Source of the DNA: Rheinheimera sp. MMS21-TC3 | GTDB lineage: Bacteria > Pseudomonadota > Gammaproteobacteria > Enterobacterales > Alteromonadaceae | Assembly (NCBI RefSeq): GCF_032229285.1 | Contig: NZ_CP135084.1 | Location: 806,001 to 870,000, forward strand | Direction of reading: 5' to 3' | DNA: 64,000 bases | Shown here: positions 11,029-22,321 of the stretch, piece by piece | Position numbering within the stretch: position 1 is the stretch's first letter | How the letters are laid out: the number at the start of each line of letters is the position of its first letter | The notes under the pieces: generated by a model | What the model saw: only the letters and a program-made list of their open reading frames with translations | Told to the model about the DNA's origin: nothing | Database searches by the model: none | Made by a program: the position numbers and the translations under genes

Positions 11029-11742
11029 TTACTTTGAGCTTAAAGTGCGACTTTTTGCCGGATAATTAGTAAAAATACCGTCCACCCCATACTGAGCCAT
11101 TTGCGCTATATCATCTGCTTGATCAACAGTATAAACATAAACTTTCAAATTACGCTTTTTAGCATCATCGACAAAAGCTTGGTTAATAAAGTTAACATCA
11201 CAGTTTACAGCATAGGCATTTAGGGCACTAGCAAAAGCAGCATAGTGCTTTGGCAAGCTTGCTGTTAAAGCTGCTAGCTTGATATTTGGCCGTTTAAGGG
11301 CTAGCTCTGTTAACAGATGATGGTTAAAAGATGAGATAAGTAAGCGGTTACAATCAAACTGTAACTCTTGCTCAGCACGAGTTAACAACTCAATTAAAGG
11401 TCTAACAGTGTCGGCACCTTTTAATTCAATATTTAGCCACAGTGAACTTGACTGCAGTAGTTGCAATACTTGCCATAGTGTTGGGATGGTTTGACCAAGG
11501 CCGGCATCGAACTGTTGTAATTGGGCTAAGCTATACTGATAAATACTGCCTTTACCATTAGTAGTGCGCTCTAGATGATGGTCATGAATAACAATTAATT
11601 GGCCGTCAACAGCAAAGACATCAATTTCTATAGCGTCAGCTGCCTGCTTTATAGCTTGCTCTAAAGCTAATAAAGTGTTTTCAGGAAACTCACCGCTAGC
11701 GCCGCGGTGAGCTATTATTTCTAGTTTAGTATTAGTCTGCAT
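11029..11742 (-). CDS. Glycerophosphodiester phosphodiesterase
   Basis: A GDPD-family enzyme that hydrolyses glycerophosphodiesters to sn-glycerol-3-phosphate and an alcohol. With the ATG at 11742 it has 237 residues. No signal peptide is seen, so it is of the cytoplasmic UgpQ type. The catalytic HRG (12-14), the ENT motif (21-23), metal ligands Glu39 and Asp41, and the HD pair (53-54) are all present. A TTG 21 bases earlier is a less likely start. It overlaps the end of psd by 11 bases, so the two are translationally coupled in one phospholipid-related operon. Confidence 0.9.
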   Translation of the reverse strand: MQTNTKLEIIAHRGASGEFPENTLLALEQAIKQAADAIEIDVFAVDGQLIVIHDHHLERTTNGKGSIYQYSLAQLQQFDAGLGQTIPTLWQVLQLLQSSSLWLNIELKGADTVRPLIELLTRAEQELQFDCNRLLISSFNHHLLTELALKRPNIKLAALTASLPKHYAAFASALNAYAVNCDVNFINQAFVDDAKKRNLKVYVYTVDQADDIAQMAQYGVDGIFTNYPAKSRTLSSK

Positions 11743-12604
11743 CTTGTTGGTATCGTGTAGCAAAAGGTGCGCCCATGCGAGTTACACTGCCTGGCTCTAG
11801 TTCTGGTAAAAATTGTAATGCATTGGCAGCAAAGGCTAGTACTACAGTAGAGCCTAGCTTAAAGCGGCCCATTTCTTGGCCTTTTTCAAGCTTGATAGCA
11901 GTTTTACCATGAGCAGGATAAGACCAACGGAAAATATGTTTACCCGCTGGTGGCGTGACTGTACCGGCCCAAACGGTTTCTATACTAGCGACGATAGTGG
12001 CGCCAACTAACACTAGTGCCATAGGGCCAAGAACGGTATCAAAGATAGTGACTACGCGCTCGTTACGGGCAAATAAACCAGGCACATTAGCTGCTGTTAA
12101 AGGGTTAACTGAAAATAGTTCGCCTGGAACATAAATCATTTGCCGTAAAGTGCCGGCAACGGGCATATGAATGCGGTGATAGTCTTTAGGTGCTAAGTAA
12201 ATAGTGGCAAAATCACCGCCCATAAAAGGTAGCGCCTCATGAATATCGCCACCAAGTAAGTTTTGTAATGAATAGTTATGATTTTTAGCTTGTACCAACT
12301 GGCCATCAACTATAGGCCCCAGTTGGCTGATGCAGCCATCTACAGGGTGGGCAATAACATCTTCATCTGTCGCTAGAGGTCTAATGCCTTCTTTTAATGG
12401 CCGAGTAAAAAACTCGTTAAAACTGGCATAATCTTTCGCATGTTCAAACTTGGCCTCTTGCATATTAATCTTATAAGCACTAATAAAGCGATTGATTAAA
12501 AAGTGGCTAAACCAGCCTAGTTTTGCAGCAGCAAGTTTGCCGATTAACCGTGATACTAAATGCTTAGGCAGCAAATATTGCAAAGATATTTTCAAGTTAT
12601 CCAT
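11732..12604 (-). CDS. psd: Phosphatidylserine decarboxylase proenzyme
   Basis: Psd makes phosphatidylethanolamine from phosphatidylserine at the inner membrane. The 290-residue proenzyme has the self-cleavage motif LGST at 250-253; Ser252 becomes the pyruvoyl cofactor of the alpha chain. The catalytic-triad region [13 protein letters not shown] and the DYHRIHMPV stretch are conserved. It follows rsgA by 17 bases, an order (rsgA-psd, with orn divergent) familiar from gammaproteobacteria. Confidence 0.96.
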   Translation of the reverse strand: MDNLKISLQYLLPKHLVSRLIGKLAAAKLGWFSHFLINRFISAYKINMQEAKFEHAKDYASFNEFFTRPLKEGIRPLATDEDVIAHPVDGCISQLGPIVDGQLVQAKNHNYSLQNLLGGDIHEALPFMGGDFATIYLAPKDYHRIHMPVAGTLRQMIYVPGELFSVNPLTAANVPGLFARNERVVTIFDTVLGPMALVLVGATIVASIETVWAGTVTPPAGKHIFRWSYPAHGKTAIKLEKGQEMGRFKLGSTVVLAFAANALQFLPELEPGSVTRMGAPFATRYQQDAD

Positions 12605-12621
12605 ATGACACTCAATAAAAG

Positions 12622-13656
12622 TTAAAAATGATTAGGTTTGTCTTGGGCCATGCTGACCAGAATTTTTAAGTAACTATCATAACGTTCTGCGCTGATCTGG
12701 CCAATTTCAACAGCATGCTGAATTGCACAGCCAGGATCGCTAATATGTTTACAGTCACGAAACTTACAACGACCTAGCCAAGGAATAAATTCATTAAAGC
12801 CGCGAGTGACTTCTTCGGCTGTTAAATGCCATAAAGCAAATTCACGAATACCAGGCGAATCTATTAAGTTACCACCATCTGCTAGATGATATAAGCGCGA
12901 TACGGTGGTTGTATGCTGACCTAGGCCAGAATTAGTTGATACATCTTGGGTTTGTACATCTAAACCTGGCATTAAGGTGTTCATTAAAGAAGATTTACCC
13001 ACACCTGATTGACCGACAAAGATGCTAGTACCACTTTGAATATAAGCTAATAGTTCAGTCATGCCTTGGTTAGTTTTAGCGCTTACCAGTAAATATGGAT
13101 AACCTAGGTTTTGGTATATCGCCAATTTACGTGCAATGGCTGCTTGTTCATCAGTTGTTAATAAGTCTATTTTATTAATGACTAATAGTGGTTTAATGCC
13201 CGTGATTTCGGCTGCGACTAAATAGCGATCAATAATATTAAGTGATAGAGTGGGCAAAATGGCAGAGACAATAATCATTAAATCAATATTAGCCGCAACA
13301 GGTTTTAAGCCATCATAAAAGTCAGGCCGCAATAATACCGAACTTCTTGATTCAACGGCATCTATAACACCATCAATACCGCCAGTAGGTTGTAAGGCTC
13401 GCCGCCAAATCACCTTATCGCCGGTTACTAATGAAGCGATAGACCGGCGCATATTACAGCGTACGACTTGGCCATCGCTAGCTTCAACATCAGCATGTTG
13501 GCCAAACCGGCTTAATATTAAGCCGGTTTCTGCACCGGCAAAAGCGTCATCATCAACACTCTCTAGTTGCTTATTTTTATGTTGGCGTAGCCGTTTTTCA
13601 GCGTTATCAGAAATACGCTGTTTTTGGCGTTGGGTTAAATGTTTTTTCTTTGTCAC
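12622..13656 (-). CDS. rsgA: Ribosome small-subunit biogenesis GTPase RsgA
   Basis: RsgA checks late 30S ribosome assembly and is released by GTP hydrolysis. The 344 residues show an N-terminal basic tail and OB fold, then a circularly permuted GTPase in which the G4 motif NKID precedes the P-loop GQSGVGKSS and the G3 motif DSPG. A C-terminal zinc knuckle with the [14 protein letters not shown] pattern completes the fold. It is divergent from orn, with 147 bases between them. Confidence 0.96.
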   Translation of the reverse strand: MTKKKHLTQRQKQRISDNAEKRLRQHKNKQLESVDDDAFAGAETGLILSRFGQHADVEASDGQVVRCNMRRSIASLVTGDKVIWRRALQPTGGIDGVIDAVESRSSVLLRPDFYDGLKPVAANIDLMIIVSAILPTLSLNIIDRYLVAAEITGIKPLLVINKIDLLTTDEQAAIARKLAIYQNLGYPYLLVSAKTNQGMTELLAYIQSGTSIFVGQSGVGKSSLMNTLMPGLDVQTQDVSTNSGLGQHTTTVSRLYHLADGGNLIDSPGIREFALWHLTAEEVTRGFNEFIPWLGRCKFRDCKHISDPGCAIQHAVEIGQISAERYDSYLKILVSMAQDKPNHF

Positions 13657-13803
13657 TTATTTTTAGTCACTGTTTTAATCACTGCTTTATTAACTAGGGT
13701 TTGCATTGTAAAGCTAAAGTTGGCTATCAATCTTTAGCTTTAGCCGTGTATGATACCTGTATTCTGCGAATGAACAAAGAGACAACGATGATAGGGGCAA
13801 CTA

Positions 13804-14352
13804 ATGAATGTAAATGATAATAATTTAATTTGGTTAGATTTAGAAATGACCGGATTAGAGCCTAAAACTGATGTGATTTTAGAAATTGCGACTATTGTTA
13901 CGGACAGCCAATTAAATATTTTGGCAGAAGGCCCAGTATTTGCCATTAAGCAACCAGATGACGTTTTAGATAATATGGACCCTTGGTGTGTAGAGCAGCA
14001 TGGTAAAAGTGGTTTAACAGCACGCTGTCGTGCCAGCACTGTAAGTTTAGCTGAAGCTGAAAAACAAACTATAGCTTTTTTACAAGGCTATAGTGCTGCA
14101 GGTAAGTCGCCAATGTGTGGCAATAGTATTGGTCAAGATAGACGCTTTTTAGCGGAATACGCGCCCAGTTTAGAGGCTTTTTTTCATTACCGTAATATTG
14201 ATGTTAGTACCGTTAAAGAGTTAGCAAAACGTTGGAACCCTGAAGTCGCTACTTTAGTTAAAAAATCGGGCACACACTTAGCTTTGGATGATATTCGAGA
14301 GTCAATTGCTGAATTAGTAGTCTATCAGCATAATTTTTTCAAAATATCGTAA
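13804..14352 (+). CDS. orn: Oligoribonuclease
   Basis: Orn degrades 2-5-nucleotide RNAs, including pGpG from c-di-GMP breakdown, to mononucleotides. The 182 residues match E. coli Orn (181). It is a DEDDh 3'-5' exonuclease with Asp12 and Glu14 in WLDLEMTGL, the [12 protein letters not shown] segment containing the second Asp, and the [11 protein letters not shown] end with the catalytic His and last Asp. The gene is upstream of tRNA-Gly, as in several relatives. Confidence 0.97.
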   Translation: MNVNDNNLIWLDLEMTGLEPKTDVILEIATIVTDSQLNILAEGPVFAIKQPDDVLDNMDPWCVEQHGKSGLTARCRASTVSLAEAEKQTIAFLQGYSAAGKSPMCGNSIGQDRRFLAEYAPSLEAFFHYRNIDVSTVKELAKRWNPEVATLVKKSGTHLALDDIRESIAELVVYQHNFFKIS

Positions 14353-14420
14353 AAAGTACTTGCAATAGTAAGCCGATTTTGTAAAATGCGCGCCATCACC
14401 ACGAAAGATTGTTGGTCGAT

Positions 14421-14496
14421 GCGAGTATAGCTCAGTTGGTAGAGCGCTACCTTGCCAAGGTCGAGGTCACGAGTTCGAATCTCGTTACTCGCTCCA
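14421..14496 (+). tRNA. tRNA-Gly (GCC)
   Basis: A 76-base cloverleaf with acceptor stem GCGAGTA/TACTCGC, D-loop with AGTTGGTA, anticodon loop with GCC, T-loop GTTCGAAT and encoded CCA end. It is followed at once by a terminator, so it is probably a single-tRNA unit. Confidence 0.97.
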
Positions 14497-14502
14497 AATT
14501 AA

Positions 14503-14533
14503 CAAAAAAGCCGCTTTTATAGCGGCTTTTTTG
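14503..14533 (+). terminator. Rho-independent terminator after tRNA-Gly
   Basis: AAAAAAGCCGCT / AGCGGCTTTTTT stem with a 5-base loop and T-run, 7 bases after the tRNA. Confidence 0.9.
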
Positions 14534-14645
14534 TGTCTGTTATTTTTATATATAAGTTCCTGTTCTATGCTTACTATAGGTTCAACAAGATTAGCTAGCA
14601 CCGCAGTTTTAGGGCTGTACTGGTTAAGTTAGAAATAGGCCTATT

Positions 14646-14858
14646 ATGTTAAAGTCACCCTGTGTTAGAAACTGTTGCTTAGATCAGCAGGATTGTTGCC
14701 TTGGCTGTGGCAGGATATTGTCAGAAATAACCGGCTGGGCAGCGGCGAGTGACCAGCAACAACAAATTTTAGTGCTAGCAAAAATGCGTAAGCAGCAAAG
14801 AGAAGCACGACTTAATTTAAGCGTCTCTAGGCAGGCCTTTTTCAATAATACGGACTAA
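14646..14858 (+). CDS. DUF1289 family protein
   Basis: A 70-residue cysteine-rich protein. The SPCVRNCCLD start, the CLGCGR motif and the following EITGW are the DUF1289 signature, with conserved Cys residues that look like a metal or Fe-S knuckle. No function is established. Its 3' end overlaps the 3' end of queG on the other strand by 42 bases (14817-14858), so the two transcripts are antisense to each other there. Confidence 0.8.
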   Translation: MLKSPCVRNCCLDQQDCCLGCGRILSEITGWAAASDQQQQILVLAKMRKQQREARLNLSVSRQAFFNNTD

Positions 14859-15950
14859 GCGAGCTGTTTGCCGCGGTAGTATAGATTGTTGTTGCCAACC
14901 TTTTTGTTTTTGCTGCTGTAACGCCCATTGAATATGTTCAGCTACTAAAGCGCTTGCATTTGTTAGCTGCTGTTGTAAAGCGGCTATAACAGCTTCGCTA
15001 TAGGGGGCATTGCCTAAGGCAACCGCAATGTTACGTTGCCAGCGCTGAAAGCCAATTCGTCTTATAGCACTGCCTTCAGTATTATTTAAAAACTCTTGTT
15101 CTGACCAAGCAAATAAGGCGAGCAAGGATTGATCTTGCCATTGTTTGCGGCGTTGAAAGTCATTTTCTTGACTAAGCGGGGCTTGGCGGTTTTCAGGGCA
15201 AACTAGCTGGCAGTCATCGCAGCCATAAATTCTATTACCTAGCAAGCTGCGAAATTCTTCTGGGATCGCATCTTTTAGCTCAATAGTTAAATAAGAAATA
15301 CAGCGCCGTGCATCTACAATATAAGGGGCAACAATAGCACCGGTTGGACAGCTGGTGATGCAGGCTACGCAGCTACCGCAGTCACCTTGATGTGGTTGAT
15401 CAATAGGTAGTGGAATATCAACTAGTAATTCGCCTAGAAAAAACCATGAGCCTTGCTCTGAGTTTAGCAGTAAGCTATGTTTACCCACCCAGCCTAATCC
15501 AGCTTTTTGGGCTAAAGGGCGCTCTAATATAGGGGCAGAATCAACAAAAGGTCTAAAGCCCAGGGCGCTCACCTGCTGTTTAATTTTCTCACCTAATTGC
15601 TTAAGCCTATTACGCATTAACTTATGATAATCACGACCTAAGGCATAGCGACTGATATAAGCTAGGTTAGGGTCGGCTAAGTTAGTGGCAAAAGCCGCTG
15701 CAGTTGGTAAGTAGTTTAAGCGGACACTTAATACTCTTAAGGTACCAGGAAGCAACTCAGCAGGGCGCGCTCGCATCATGCCATGGCTAGCCATATAATC
15801 CATTTCGCCATGAAAACCTGCGTCTAACCAACGCTGTAAATGCGGCTCTGCATCTGCTAGGTCAACGTCAGTAATGCCGAGCTCGGCAAAACCTAATTCT
15901 TTGGCCCATTGTTTAATTTGTTGGGCTAAATGTTGATAATCAATGTCCAT
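14817..15950 (-). CDS. queG: Epoxyqueuosine reductase
   Basis: QueG reduces epoxyqueuosine to queuosine in tRNA, the last step of queuosine synthesis, using cobalamin and two 4Fe-4S clusters. From the ATG at 15950 it has 377 residues, the normal length; the frame extends upstream to 16034, but that extension is unlike the family. Both ferredoxin-like cysteine sets are visible: CGSCVACITSCPTGA and CDDCQLVCPENRQAP. A C-terminal HEAT-like helical region follows. It is divergent from tsaE. Confidence 0.93.
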   Translation of the reverse strand: MDIDYQHLAQQIKQWAKELGFAELGITDVDLADAEPHLQRWLDAGFHGEMDYMASHGMMRARPAELLPGTLRVLSVRLNYLPTAAAFATNLADPNLAYISRYALGRDYHKLMRNRLKQLGEKIKQQVSALGFRPFVDSAPILERPLAQKAGLGWVGKHSLLLNSEQGSWFFLGELLVDIPLPIDQPHQGDCGSCVACITSCPTGAIVAPYIVDARRCISYLTIELKDAIPEEFRSLLGNRIYGCDDCQLVCPENRQAPLSQENDFQRRKQWQDQSLLALFAWSEQEFLNNTEGSAIRRIGFQRWQRNIAVALGNAPYSEAVIAALQQQLTNASALVAEHIQWALQQQKQKGWQQQSILPRQTARLVRIIEKGLPRDA

Positions 15951-16127
15951 AAGCGCTGCCGATGAGAAACACCTGCGTAATTTAGCATAAATGTTAACAT
16001 AACAACTAGCCGAGATTAAATTGAGCCTAATCATGATATTCTGAGATAGCTTGTAGTTTAACTGGTTACCTTTGGCGTTAATTTGTTAATATAGTTGGCT
16101 TGTTAGCCTAAACAGAGAGTATAAATT

Positions 16128-16598
16128 GTGGCAATATTTTACGCAGAGCTAAAAGATGAAGCAGCAACACTACAATTAGCAGCTAAGATTGCCCAGTATG
16201 TGCGTGGTGGCCAAACACTATTTTTACAAGGGACTCTTGGTGCAGGTAAAACGACTTTTAGTCGAGGTGTGCTGCAAGCTTTAGGGCATAATGGCAATGT
16301 TAAAAGCCCTACCTATACTTTAGTAGAGCCATATCAGTTAGCTGGGTTAGCAATATATCACTTTGACTTATATAGGCTTAACGATGCAGAAGAGTTAGAG
16401 TTTATGGGGATACGTGATTATTTTCGTTCCGATAGCTTATGTTTAATTGAATGGCCAGAGCGAGGTCATGACTGTTTACCTGCGCCTGATCTCGACATAC
16501 ACTTAATTTATGTAGATCAACAGCGTCGTGTAGAAATACGAGCGGCCACTTCAGCCGGACAGACTATAATAAATGCGCTAAATGATAATGAAAAATAA
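16128..16598 (+). CDS. tsaE: tRNA threonylcarbamoyladenosine biosynthesis ATPase TsaE
   Basis: TsaE is the ATPase that works with TsaB and TsaD to make t6A37 in tRNAs that read ANN codons. The 156-residue protein has a Walker A motif at 35-43 (GTLGAGKTT), the SPTYTLVEPY region and an IEWPERG motif. The start is GTG with an AGAG site upstream. It opens the tsaE-amiB-mutL-miaA-hfq-hflX-hflK-hflC run. The nnr gene that usually precedes it is missing. Confidence 0.94.
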   Translation: MAIFYAELKDEAATLQLAAKIAQYVRGGQTLFLQGTLGAGKTTFSRGVLQALGHNGNVKSPTYTLVEPYQLAGLAIYHFDLYRLNDAEELEFMGIRDYFRSDSLCLIEWPERGHDCLPAPDLDIHLIYVDQQRRVEIRAATSAGQTIINALNDNEK

Positions 16599-17889
16599 TA
16601 ACATCTTATGCAAATTGTTTATTTTATGCTTAGCTTGGTTGGCCTTACCACTATTTGCAGCTAATCAAGTGCAAGGTATTCGTATCTGGCCATCCCCTGA
16701 TAGCACTAGGGTAGTGTTTGATTTAAAAGAGCCAGCCGATCACAAAAGCTTTAGTTTAGATAATCCCGATCGTTTAGTTATAGATTTAACTAATACTAGC
16801 GGCGGTAGCCAATTACCAAACATAGTAGGTGATTCTGCTTTAATTAAAGCTATTCGTAGTAGTGGTGATAACAATAGCATGCGTGTTGTGCTTGACTTGA
16901 CAAAAGCGAGTAAGGCCAATGTGTTTACTTTGCCTCCCACAGCGCCTTATGGCCATCGCTTAGTGGTAGATTTGCCTGATAGCCTAGCCGCTGAGTTTGT
17001 GCCACCGCCAGCAATCCGCGCTGCTCGCGATATTATTATTGCCATTGACGCAGGGCATGGTGGTGAAGATCCGGGCTCTATAGGACCTAGTGGTTTTTAT
17101 GAAAAAAATATTACCTTGCCCATAGCACAGCGGTTATTAACACTTATCAATCAACAAGACGGCATGCAGGCTATGCTAGTGCGAACCAATGATTATTATG
17201 TTCATGTTAATAGGCGTACTGAAATAGCTCGAAGCCAAAAAGCAGATTTATTGATTTCAGTTCATGCTGATGCCTTTACTTCTGCCCAGCCACGAGGAGC
17301 CTCAGTCTGGGTATTATCGCAAAAGCGCGCTACTACTGAAGTGGGCCGTATGTTAGAGCAAACCGAGCGTCATTCAGAATTATTAGGTGGGGTAGCTGAA
17401 ATTATAAAAGATTCAGCCAATGAGCGTTATTTAGCGCAAACGGTATTAGATTTATCGATGCATCATTCTATGACTACCGCGCACCAAGTAGCTGATCATG
17501 TATTAGCAGAGTTAGGTAAAGTGGCGCACTTGCATCAGTCTAAACCACAAAAAGCCAGTTTAGGGGTGTTAAAGGCGACAGATATTCCTTCAATTTTAGT
17601 TGAAGTGGGTTTTATCTCTAATCCGCAAGAAGAAAAGCTTCTGCGCTCATCTTCACATCAATCTAAACTAGCTAAAGCAATGTTTAATGCTGTAAATAGT
17701 TACTTTAGACAATCACCTCCGGCAGATTCAAAATATGCCCTCTATAGGGCTAAAGAGCATAAAGTTAGCGTTGGAGAGTCTTTGTCTGTGCTAGCACAAC
17801 GCTACAAAGTGTCAGTGGCTGATTTGCGTCAATATAATCAGCTAAGTAGTGATAATATTCATGTTGGCCAGGTGTTACGGATCCCATAA
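16582..17889 (+). CDS. amiB: N-acetylmuramoyl-L-alanine amidase with LysM domain
   Basis: AmiB cleaves the amide link between MurNAc and the stem peptide and helps separate daughter cells. The 435 residues comprise a signal peptide (about 1-27, ending LFAA), an AMIN domain (about 30-130), a zinc Amidase_3 domain with [13 protein letters not shown] and [12 protein letters not shown], and one C-terminal LysM peptidoglycan-binding domain (about 390-435). The start overlaps tsaE by 17 bases; a second in-frame ATG at 16588 is equally possible. Two bases separate it from mutL. Confidence 0.94.
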   Translation: MIMKNNNILCKLFILCLAWLALPLFAANQVQGIRIWPSPDSTRVVFDLKEPADHKSFSLDNPDRLVIDLTNTSGGSQLPNIVGDSALIKAIRSSGDNNSMRVVLDLTKASKANVFTLPPTAPYGHRLVVDLPDSLAAEFVPPPAIRAARDIIIAIDAGHGGEDPGSIGPSGFYEKNITLPIAQRLLTLINQQDGMQAMLVRTNDYYVHVNRRTEIARSQKADLLISVHADAFTSAQPRGASVWVLSQKRATTEVGRMLEQTERHSELLGGVAEIIKDSANERYLAQTVLDLSMHHSMTTAHQVADHVLAELGKVAHLHQSKPQKASLGVLKATDIPSILVEVGFISNPQEEKLLRSSSHQSKLAKAMFNAVNSYFRQSPPADSKYALYRAKEHKVSVGESLSVLAQRYKVSVADLRQYNQLSSDNIHVGQVLRIP

Positions 17890-17891
17890 TC

Positions 17892-19673
17892 ATGTCTATC
17901 CAAATCTTATCACCGCAGCTGGCTAATCAGATTGCTGCCGGTGAGGTAGTGGAGCGGCCGGCTTCTGTTGTTAAAGAGTTGGTGGAAAACAGTCTTGATG
18001 CTGGCGCTTTACATATTGAAATTGATATTGAAAAAGGTGGCAGTAAGTTAATCCGAGTGCGTGATAACGGCAGTGGTATTGCAGAGCACGATTTAGTGTT
18101 AGCACTTAGTCGCCATGCCACTAGTAAAATTACTAACTTAGATGATTTAGAAGCCATTAGCAGCTTAGGTTTTCGTGGTGAGGCCTTAGCGAGTATTAGC
18201 TCTGTATCACGTCTAACCTTAACTTCACGTACCGAGCAACAAACGGCTGCTTGGCAAGCTAGTGCAGCCGGTCGGGATATGCAGGTAGATATTCGTCCAG
18301 CAGCGCATCCAGTTGGTACCAGCATAGAAGTAGTAGATTTATTTTTTAATACGCCAGCTAGGCGTAAATTCTTACGGACTGATAAAACAGAATTTGGCCA
18401 TATTGATGAGCTAATTAAACGTTTAGCCTTAAGTCGATACGATGTTAGTTGGTTATTAACTCATAATGGTCAACGTATTAGGCAATTAAAACCTGCGCTA
18501 ACAGCAGAACAAAGGCAACAAAGAGTAGCCGCTTTATGTAGTAAGGCCTTTGCTGAACATGCTGCAGAAATTGAAAATAGCTATCAAGGCATCAAGCTGT
18601 GGGGCTGGATTTTGCACCCAGATGCCTGTCAGCCACAATTAAACTGTCAATATAGTTATGTTAATGGCCGGATGATGCGGGATAAATTGCTTAACCATGC
18701 TATTAGGCAAGCTTATGGTGAGCGTTTAAGTGATGATAAAGTGCCGGCTTTTGTGTTGTATTTAGAAATAGATCCACGTCAAGTTGATGTTAACGTCCAT
18801 CCAGCAAAGCATGAAGTTCGTTTTCATCAATCACGGTTAATTCATGATTTTGTAGTTTCAGCTTTAGCTGATGCACTTAGGCAATTAGAACCAGAGCAAC
18901 AATCTATCACCAGTTGGCCACAAAGGGATAAAGCAACTGCAGCACAAATGCAGCCAAGTTATTCAGCTAGCGAGACTAGGCTTACAGAAGCTAATGAGGC
19001 TCAACCACAAACTAGAGCCAGCCGTTCTTATTCATATGCTATGCCTACTTATGCTAAAGCAAAACCAGGCATAGCTCAGTTACAGCAACAGCATCATTAT
19101 TTATCCTCAACAGCAGAAACAGCTGCAGCAAGCTTATCCACAATGACTGCAGAACTGATAGCAGATAACCGCTATTGGATACGTCAGCATCAAGGACAGA
19201 TTATGCTGATAGACTTGCTAATAACTTTGATTGATAACCATGGCTTAACTCAGGCTAAAACAGCTAATCTGTTATTGCCATTACGTTTTAATATTACTGA
19301 TGAGCAAATTGCTATTTTGACTACAAATGCTACTGCCATTAAGCAATATGGTTTTGATAGCGTCATAACTGACAAATTATTAATTATTAAAGCGGTGCCA
19401 GTATGGCTAAGGCATACTAATATCAATCAATGGTTTCCTGAGATTTTGCAGCAGTTGGCTGAAGATGAAAGATTATCTGCGACCGATAGTCAAAGTAAAA
19501 GCAATAATAGCCTTGGTTATAACTTGTTGTTTATGTTGCTAGATGGCGATTGGTTGGATGCCAAAGTATTGTTAGAAAATTTTTCGATACAGCTTAATAA
19601 GCCTGAACTATGGCATGCTGTACCTTTACAACTACAAGACAGCATAAAGCTGTTATCGAAGCAGAATACATGA
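17892..19673 (+). CDS. mutL: DNA mismatch repair protein MutL
   Basis: MutL links mismatch recognition by MutS to strand incision. The 593 residues have the N-terminal GHKL ATPase ([27 protein letters not shown], then RDNGSGI and [10 protein letters not shown]) and the transducer domain with [12 protein letters not shown] Gln- and Ser-rich linker (about 330-420) leads to the C-terminal dimerisation domain. I do not see the DQHA-x2-E-x4-E endonuclease motif, so this should be a MutH-dependent MutL. Confidence 0.96.
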   Translation: MSIQILSPQLANQIAAGEVVERPASVVKELVENSLDAGALHIEIDIEKGGSKLIRVRDNGSGIAEHDLVLALSRHATSKITNLDDLEAISSLGFRGEALASISSVSRLTLTSRTEQQTAAWQASAAGRDMQVDIRPAAHPVGTSIEVVDLFFNTPARRKFLRTDKTEFGHIDELIKRLALSRYDVSWLLTHNGQRIRQLKPALTAEQRQQRVAALCSKAFAEHAAEIENSYQGIKLWGWILHPDACQPQLNCQYSYVNGRMMRDKLLNHAIRQAYGERLSDDKVPAFVLYLEIDPRQVDVNVHPAKHEVRFHQSRLIHDFVVSALADALRQLEPEQQSITSWPQRDKATAAQMQPSYSASETRLTEANEAQPQTRASRSYSYAMPTYAKAKPGIAQLQQQHHYLSSTAETAAASLSTMTAELIADNRYWIRQHQGQIMLIDLLITLIDNHGLTQAKTANLLLPLRFNITDEQIAILTTNATAIKQYGFDSVITDKLLIIKAVPVWLRHTNINQWFPEILQQLAEDERLSATDSQSKSNNSLGYNLLFMLLDGDWLDAKVLLENFSIQLNKPELWHAVPLQLQDSIKLLSKQNT

Positions 19674-20611
19674 CTATAAATTCTAGTTTAGCTAAAAATA
19701 GCGTCATCTTTTTGATGGGCCCAACCGCATCGGGTAAAACTGCTTTAGCCTCTGCATTGTGCCAACAATTACCGGTGGAGTTAATTAGTGTTGATAGCGC
19801 TTTAATATACCGTGGTATGGATATTGGCACAGCCAAACCAACCACATTAGAGTTAAGCCAAGCGCCGCACTTTTTAATTGATATTTTAGACCCTGTGCAA
19901 AGTTATTCTGCCGCAGATTTCCGTCATGATGCGTTACAGCTAATTACCGAGATCCAACAGCGTGGTAATATTCCGTTATTAGTTGGTGGTACTATGTTGT
20001 ATTTTAAAGCCTTACTAGAAGGAATTTCTCCCTTACCTGAAGCTGATGCCGCTATAAGGTTGCAACTAGAGCAAGAGGCAGCAGAGAAAGGTTGGCAACA
20101 CTTACATGCTGAATTAGCGATAGTTGATCCAGTTGCAGCAGCACGTATTCATGCTAATGATCCACAACGAATTAACCGTGCACTTGAGGTATTTCGTCTT
20201 ACCGGTAGTACCATGACAGAATTAACTGCAATAAAAGGTGAACCTTTACCTTTTTCTGTACACCAATTTGCTATAGCGCCAAGTGATCGAGCGTTATTAC
20301 ATCAGCGTATAGCAATAAGGTTTGAGAAAATGTTAGCTGATGGTTTTGCCGCAGAGGTTACTAAGTTAATGCAAAGAGCAGATTTGCATCTTGACTTGCC
20401 CTCTATGCGTTGCGTGGGGTATCGACAAATGTGGCAGTATTTAAGTGGCGATTGCAGCGAAAGTGAAATGAAAGAGCGTGCTATTGCAGCTACTAGGCAA
20501 TTAGCTAAACGGCAGTTAACCTGGTTAAGAAGTTGGCCAAATTTACAGCGTTTAGATAGCGAGCAAGATCTTGCTAAAAATATTCAAGCAGTGTTATCGA
20601 CACTAAGCTAA
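19670..20611 (+). CDS. miaA: tRNA dimethylallyltransferase
   Basis: MiaA adds the dimethylallyl group to A37 of tRNAs reading UNN codons. The true start is the ATG at 19670, which overlaps the mutL stop in an ATGA; a longer frame from 19610 lies inside mutL. The 313 residues carry the P-loop GPTASGKT, the [16 protein letters not shown] motif and the [12 protein letters not shown] region. The gene is followed by hfq, as in E. coli. Confidence 0.96.
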   Translation: MTINSSLAKNSVIFLMGPTASGKTALASALCQQLPVELISVDSALIYRGMDIGTAKPTTLELSQAPHFLIDILDPVQSYSAADFRHDALQLITEIQQRGNIPLLVGGTMLYFKALLEGISPLPEADAAIRLQLEQEAAEKGWQHLHAELAIVDPVAAARIHANDPQRINRALEVFRLTGSTMTELTAIKGEPLPFSVHQFAIAPSDRALLHQRIAIRFEKMLADGFAAEVTKLMQRADLHLDLPSMRCVGYRQMWQYLSGDCSESEMKERAIAATRQLAKRQLTWLRSWPNLQRLDSEQDLAKNIQAVLSTLS

Positions 20612-20709
20612 ACTTTACAGTAATTTATTAACTTAATTAATTAATACAGCTTGAAATACAAAAACCTAGACCAATATAAGACATACTAATAACAAAAGGA
20701 AAGCGGCAC

Positions 20710-20967
20710 ATGGCAAAGGGCCAATCACTACAAGATCCATTTTTAAATACCTTAAGACGGGAGCGGATCCCAGTTTCAATTTATTTAGTGAATGGAATTA
20801 AATTGCAAGGTCAAATAGAATCATTTGATCAATTCGTTATTTTGTTAAAAAACACTGTGAGCCAGATGGTCTATAAACATGCCATTTCTACTGTAGTACC
20901 AGCACGAGCGGTAAATACCAGTATGCATCACAGTGCAACACAAGATGACCAAGAGGATGTAGAATAA
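20710..20967 (+). CDS. hfq: RNA chaperone Hfq
   Basis: Hfq is the hexameric Sm-like protein that pairs small RNAs with mRNAs. The 85 residues contain the Sm1 motif ([24 protein letters not shown]) and the Sm2 motif with [10 protein letters not shown]. The C-terminal tail is short and polar. E. coli Hfq is 102 residues; a short tail is usual in this lineage. An AAAGGAAA site precedes the ATG. Confidence 0.97.
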   Translation: MAKGQSLQDPFLNTLRRERIPVSIYLVNGIKLQGQIESFDQFVILLKNTVSQMVYKHAISTVVPARAVNTSMHHSATQDDQEDVE

Positions 20968-20985
20968 TCGCTGGAGGTTGTTCGC

Positions 20986-22281
20986 TTGTCTGAAATAAAC
21001 TTAAGTCTTGAACAAGCAATACTTGTTCATGTGAATTTTCCACAGCAGCATAATAGTGAAGATTTAACAGAGTTACAGCTATTGGTTTCATCTGCTGGAG
21101 TTCAGGCATTACAGACGATTAGCCTTAATCGTAGTGCCCCCGACACTAAGTATTTTGTCGGTACAGGTAAGGCGGCTGAAATTGCCGGTTTGATTGAACA
21201 AGCACAAGCTAATCTTGTGATTTTTAATCATGCCTTAACGCCAGCCCAAACCCGAAATCTAGAGCGGTTATGCCAAACCCGAGTAATAGATCGTACCACC
21301 CTTATTTTAGATATTTTTGCTCAGCGTGCTCGTACTTACGAAGGTAAATTGCAAGTCGAATTAGCACAACTGCAACATTTAGCATCGCGATTAGTTCGAG
21401 GCTGGGATGGTTTAGATAGGCAAAAAGGTGGTATTGGTATGCGCGGGCCAGGTGAAGCGCAGCTAGAAACAGATCGCCGTTTATTGCGGGCACGAGTTAA
21501 AGCGTTACAAGCTAGATTAGAAAAGCTAACAGTGCAGCGTGAACAAAGTCGGCGAGCAAGACAAAAAGCGGCAACACCGGTTATCTCATTAGTGGGCTAC
21601 ACTAATGCTGGCAAATCTAGTTTATTTAATCGTATGACCGATTCTGATGTCTATGCTGCTGATAAATTATTTGCTACCCTTGACCCTACATTACGGCAAT
21701 TAAATTTACCTCTAGTTGGCAAAGTAGTGCTAGCTGATACGGTTGGTTTTATTCGCCATTTACCGCATAACTTAGTTGCTGCGTTTAAATCTACCTTGCA
21801 AGAAACCCGAGAAGCCGATTTACAATTACATGTTGTTGATGCGGCAGATCCGCGTAAAACAGATAATATGCAGCAAGTTGCTGCCGTATTAGAAGAAATA
21901 GCTGCAGACCAAATTGTACAGTTAACAGTGTATAATAAAATTGATCTGTTAGACCAGGCGCCAAGAATAGAATATAACGAATATGATTTACCTGTAGCAG
22001 TTTATGTTTCTGCCAACACAGGACAGGGCATAGACCTGCTAATTAAAGCTATAGCACAGCTTTTATCGCAAAAGCATTTATATCTAAAATTGGCGCTACC
22101 ACCTGAGCAAGCAGTATGGCGTGCCCGTTGCCATGAGCAGCATTGTATTGAAGATGAATACTTTGATGATGACGGTAATTGTCATTTAACTCTCAGTATT
22201 GCTGAGGCAGTTTGGCAGCGTTGGTTAAAGCAAAGTAATGGTGAATTAGAAAACTATGTCGTCAACACCGCAGATATTTGA
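20986..22281 (+). CDS. hflX: GTPase HflX
   Basis: HflX is a ribosome-binding GTPase that splits stalled 70S ribosomes. The 431 residues have the N-terminal HflX domain with GTGKAAEI and NLERLCQTRVIDRT, a coiled region near 155-195, and the G domain with P-loop GYTNAGKSS, DTVGFI and NKID. The start codon is TTG at 20986, supported by a CTGGAGG ribosome-binding site 8 bases upstream and the 18-base gap from hfq. Confidence 0.95.
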   Translation: MSEINLSLEQAILVHVNFPQQHNSEDLTELQLLVSSAGVQALQTISLNRSAPDTKYFVGTGKAAEIAGLIEQAQANLVIFNHALTPAQTRNLERLCQTRVIDRTTLILDIFAQRARTYEGKLQVELAQLQHLASRLVRGWDGLDRQKGGIGMRGPGEAQLETDRRLLRARVKALQARLEKLTVQREQSRRARQKAATPVISLVGYTNAGKSSLFNRMTDSDVYAADKLFATLDPTLRQLNLPLVGKVVLADTVGFIRHLPHNLVAAFKSTLQETREADLQLHVVDAADPRKTDNMQQVAAVLEEIAADQIVQLTVYNKIDLLDQAPRIEYNEYDLPVAVYVSANTGQGIDLLIKAIAQLLSQKHLYLKLALPPEQAVWRARCHEQHCIEDEYFDDDGNCHLTLSIAEAVWQRWLKQSNGELENYVVNTADI

Positions 22282-22321
22282 TACATTAACCCTCAACAAG
22301 TAACTTTTAACGGAGTACAGC

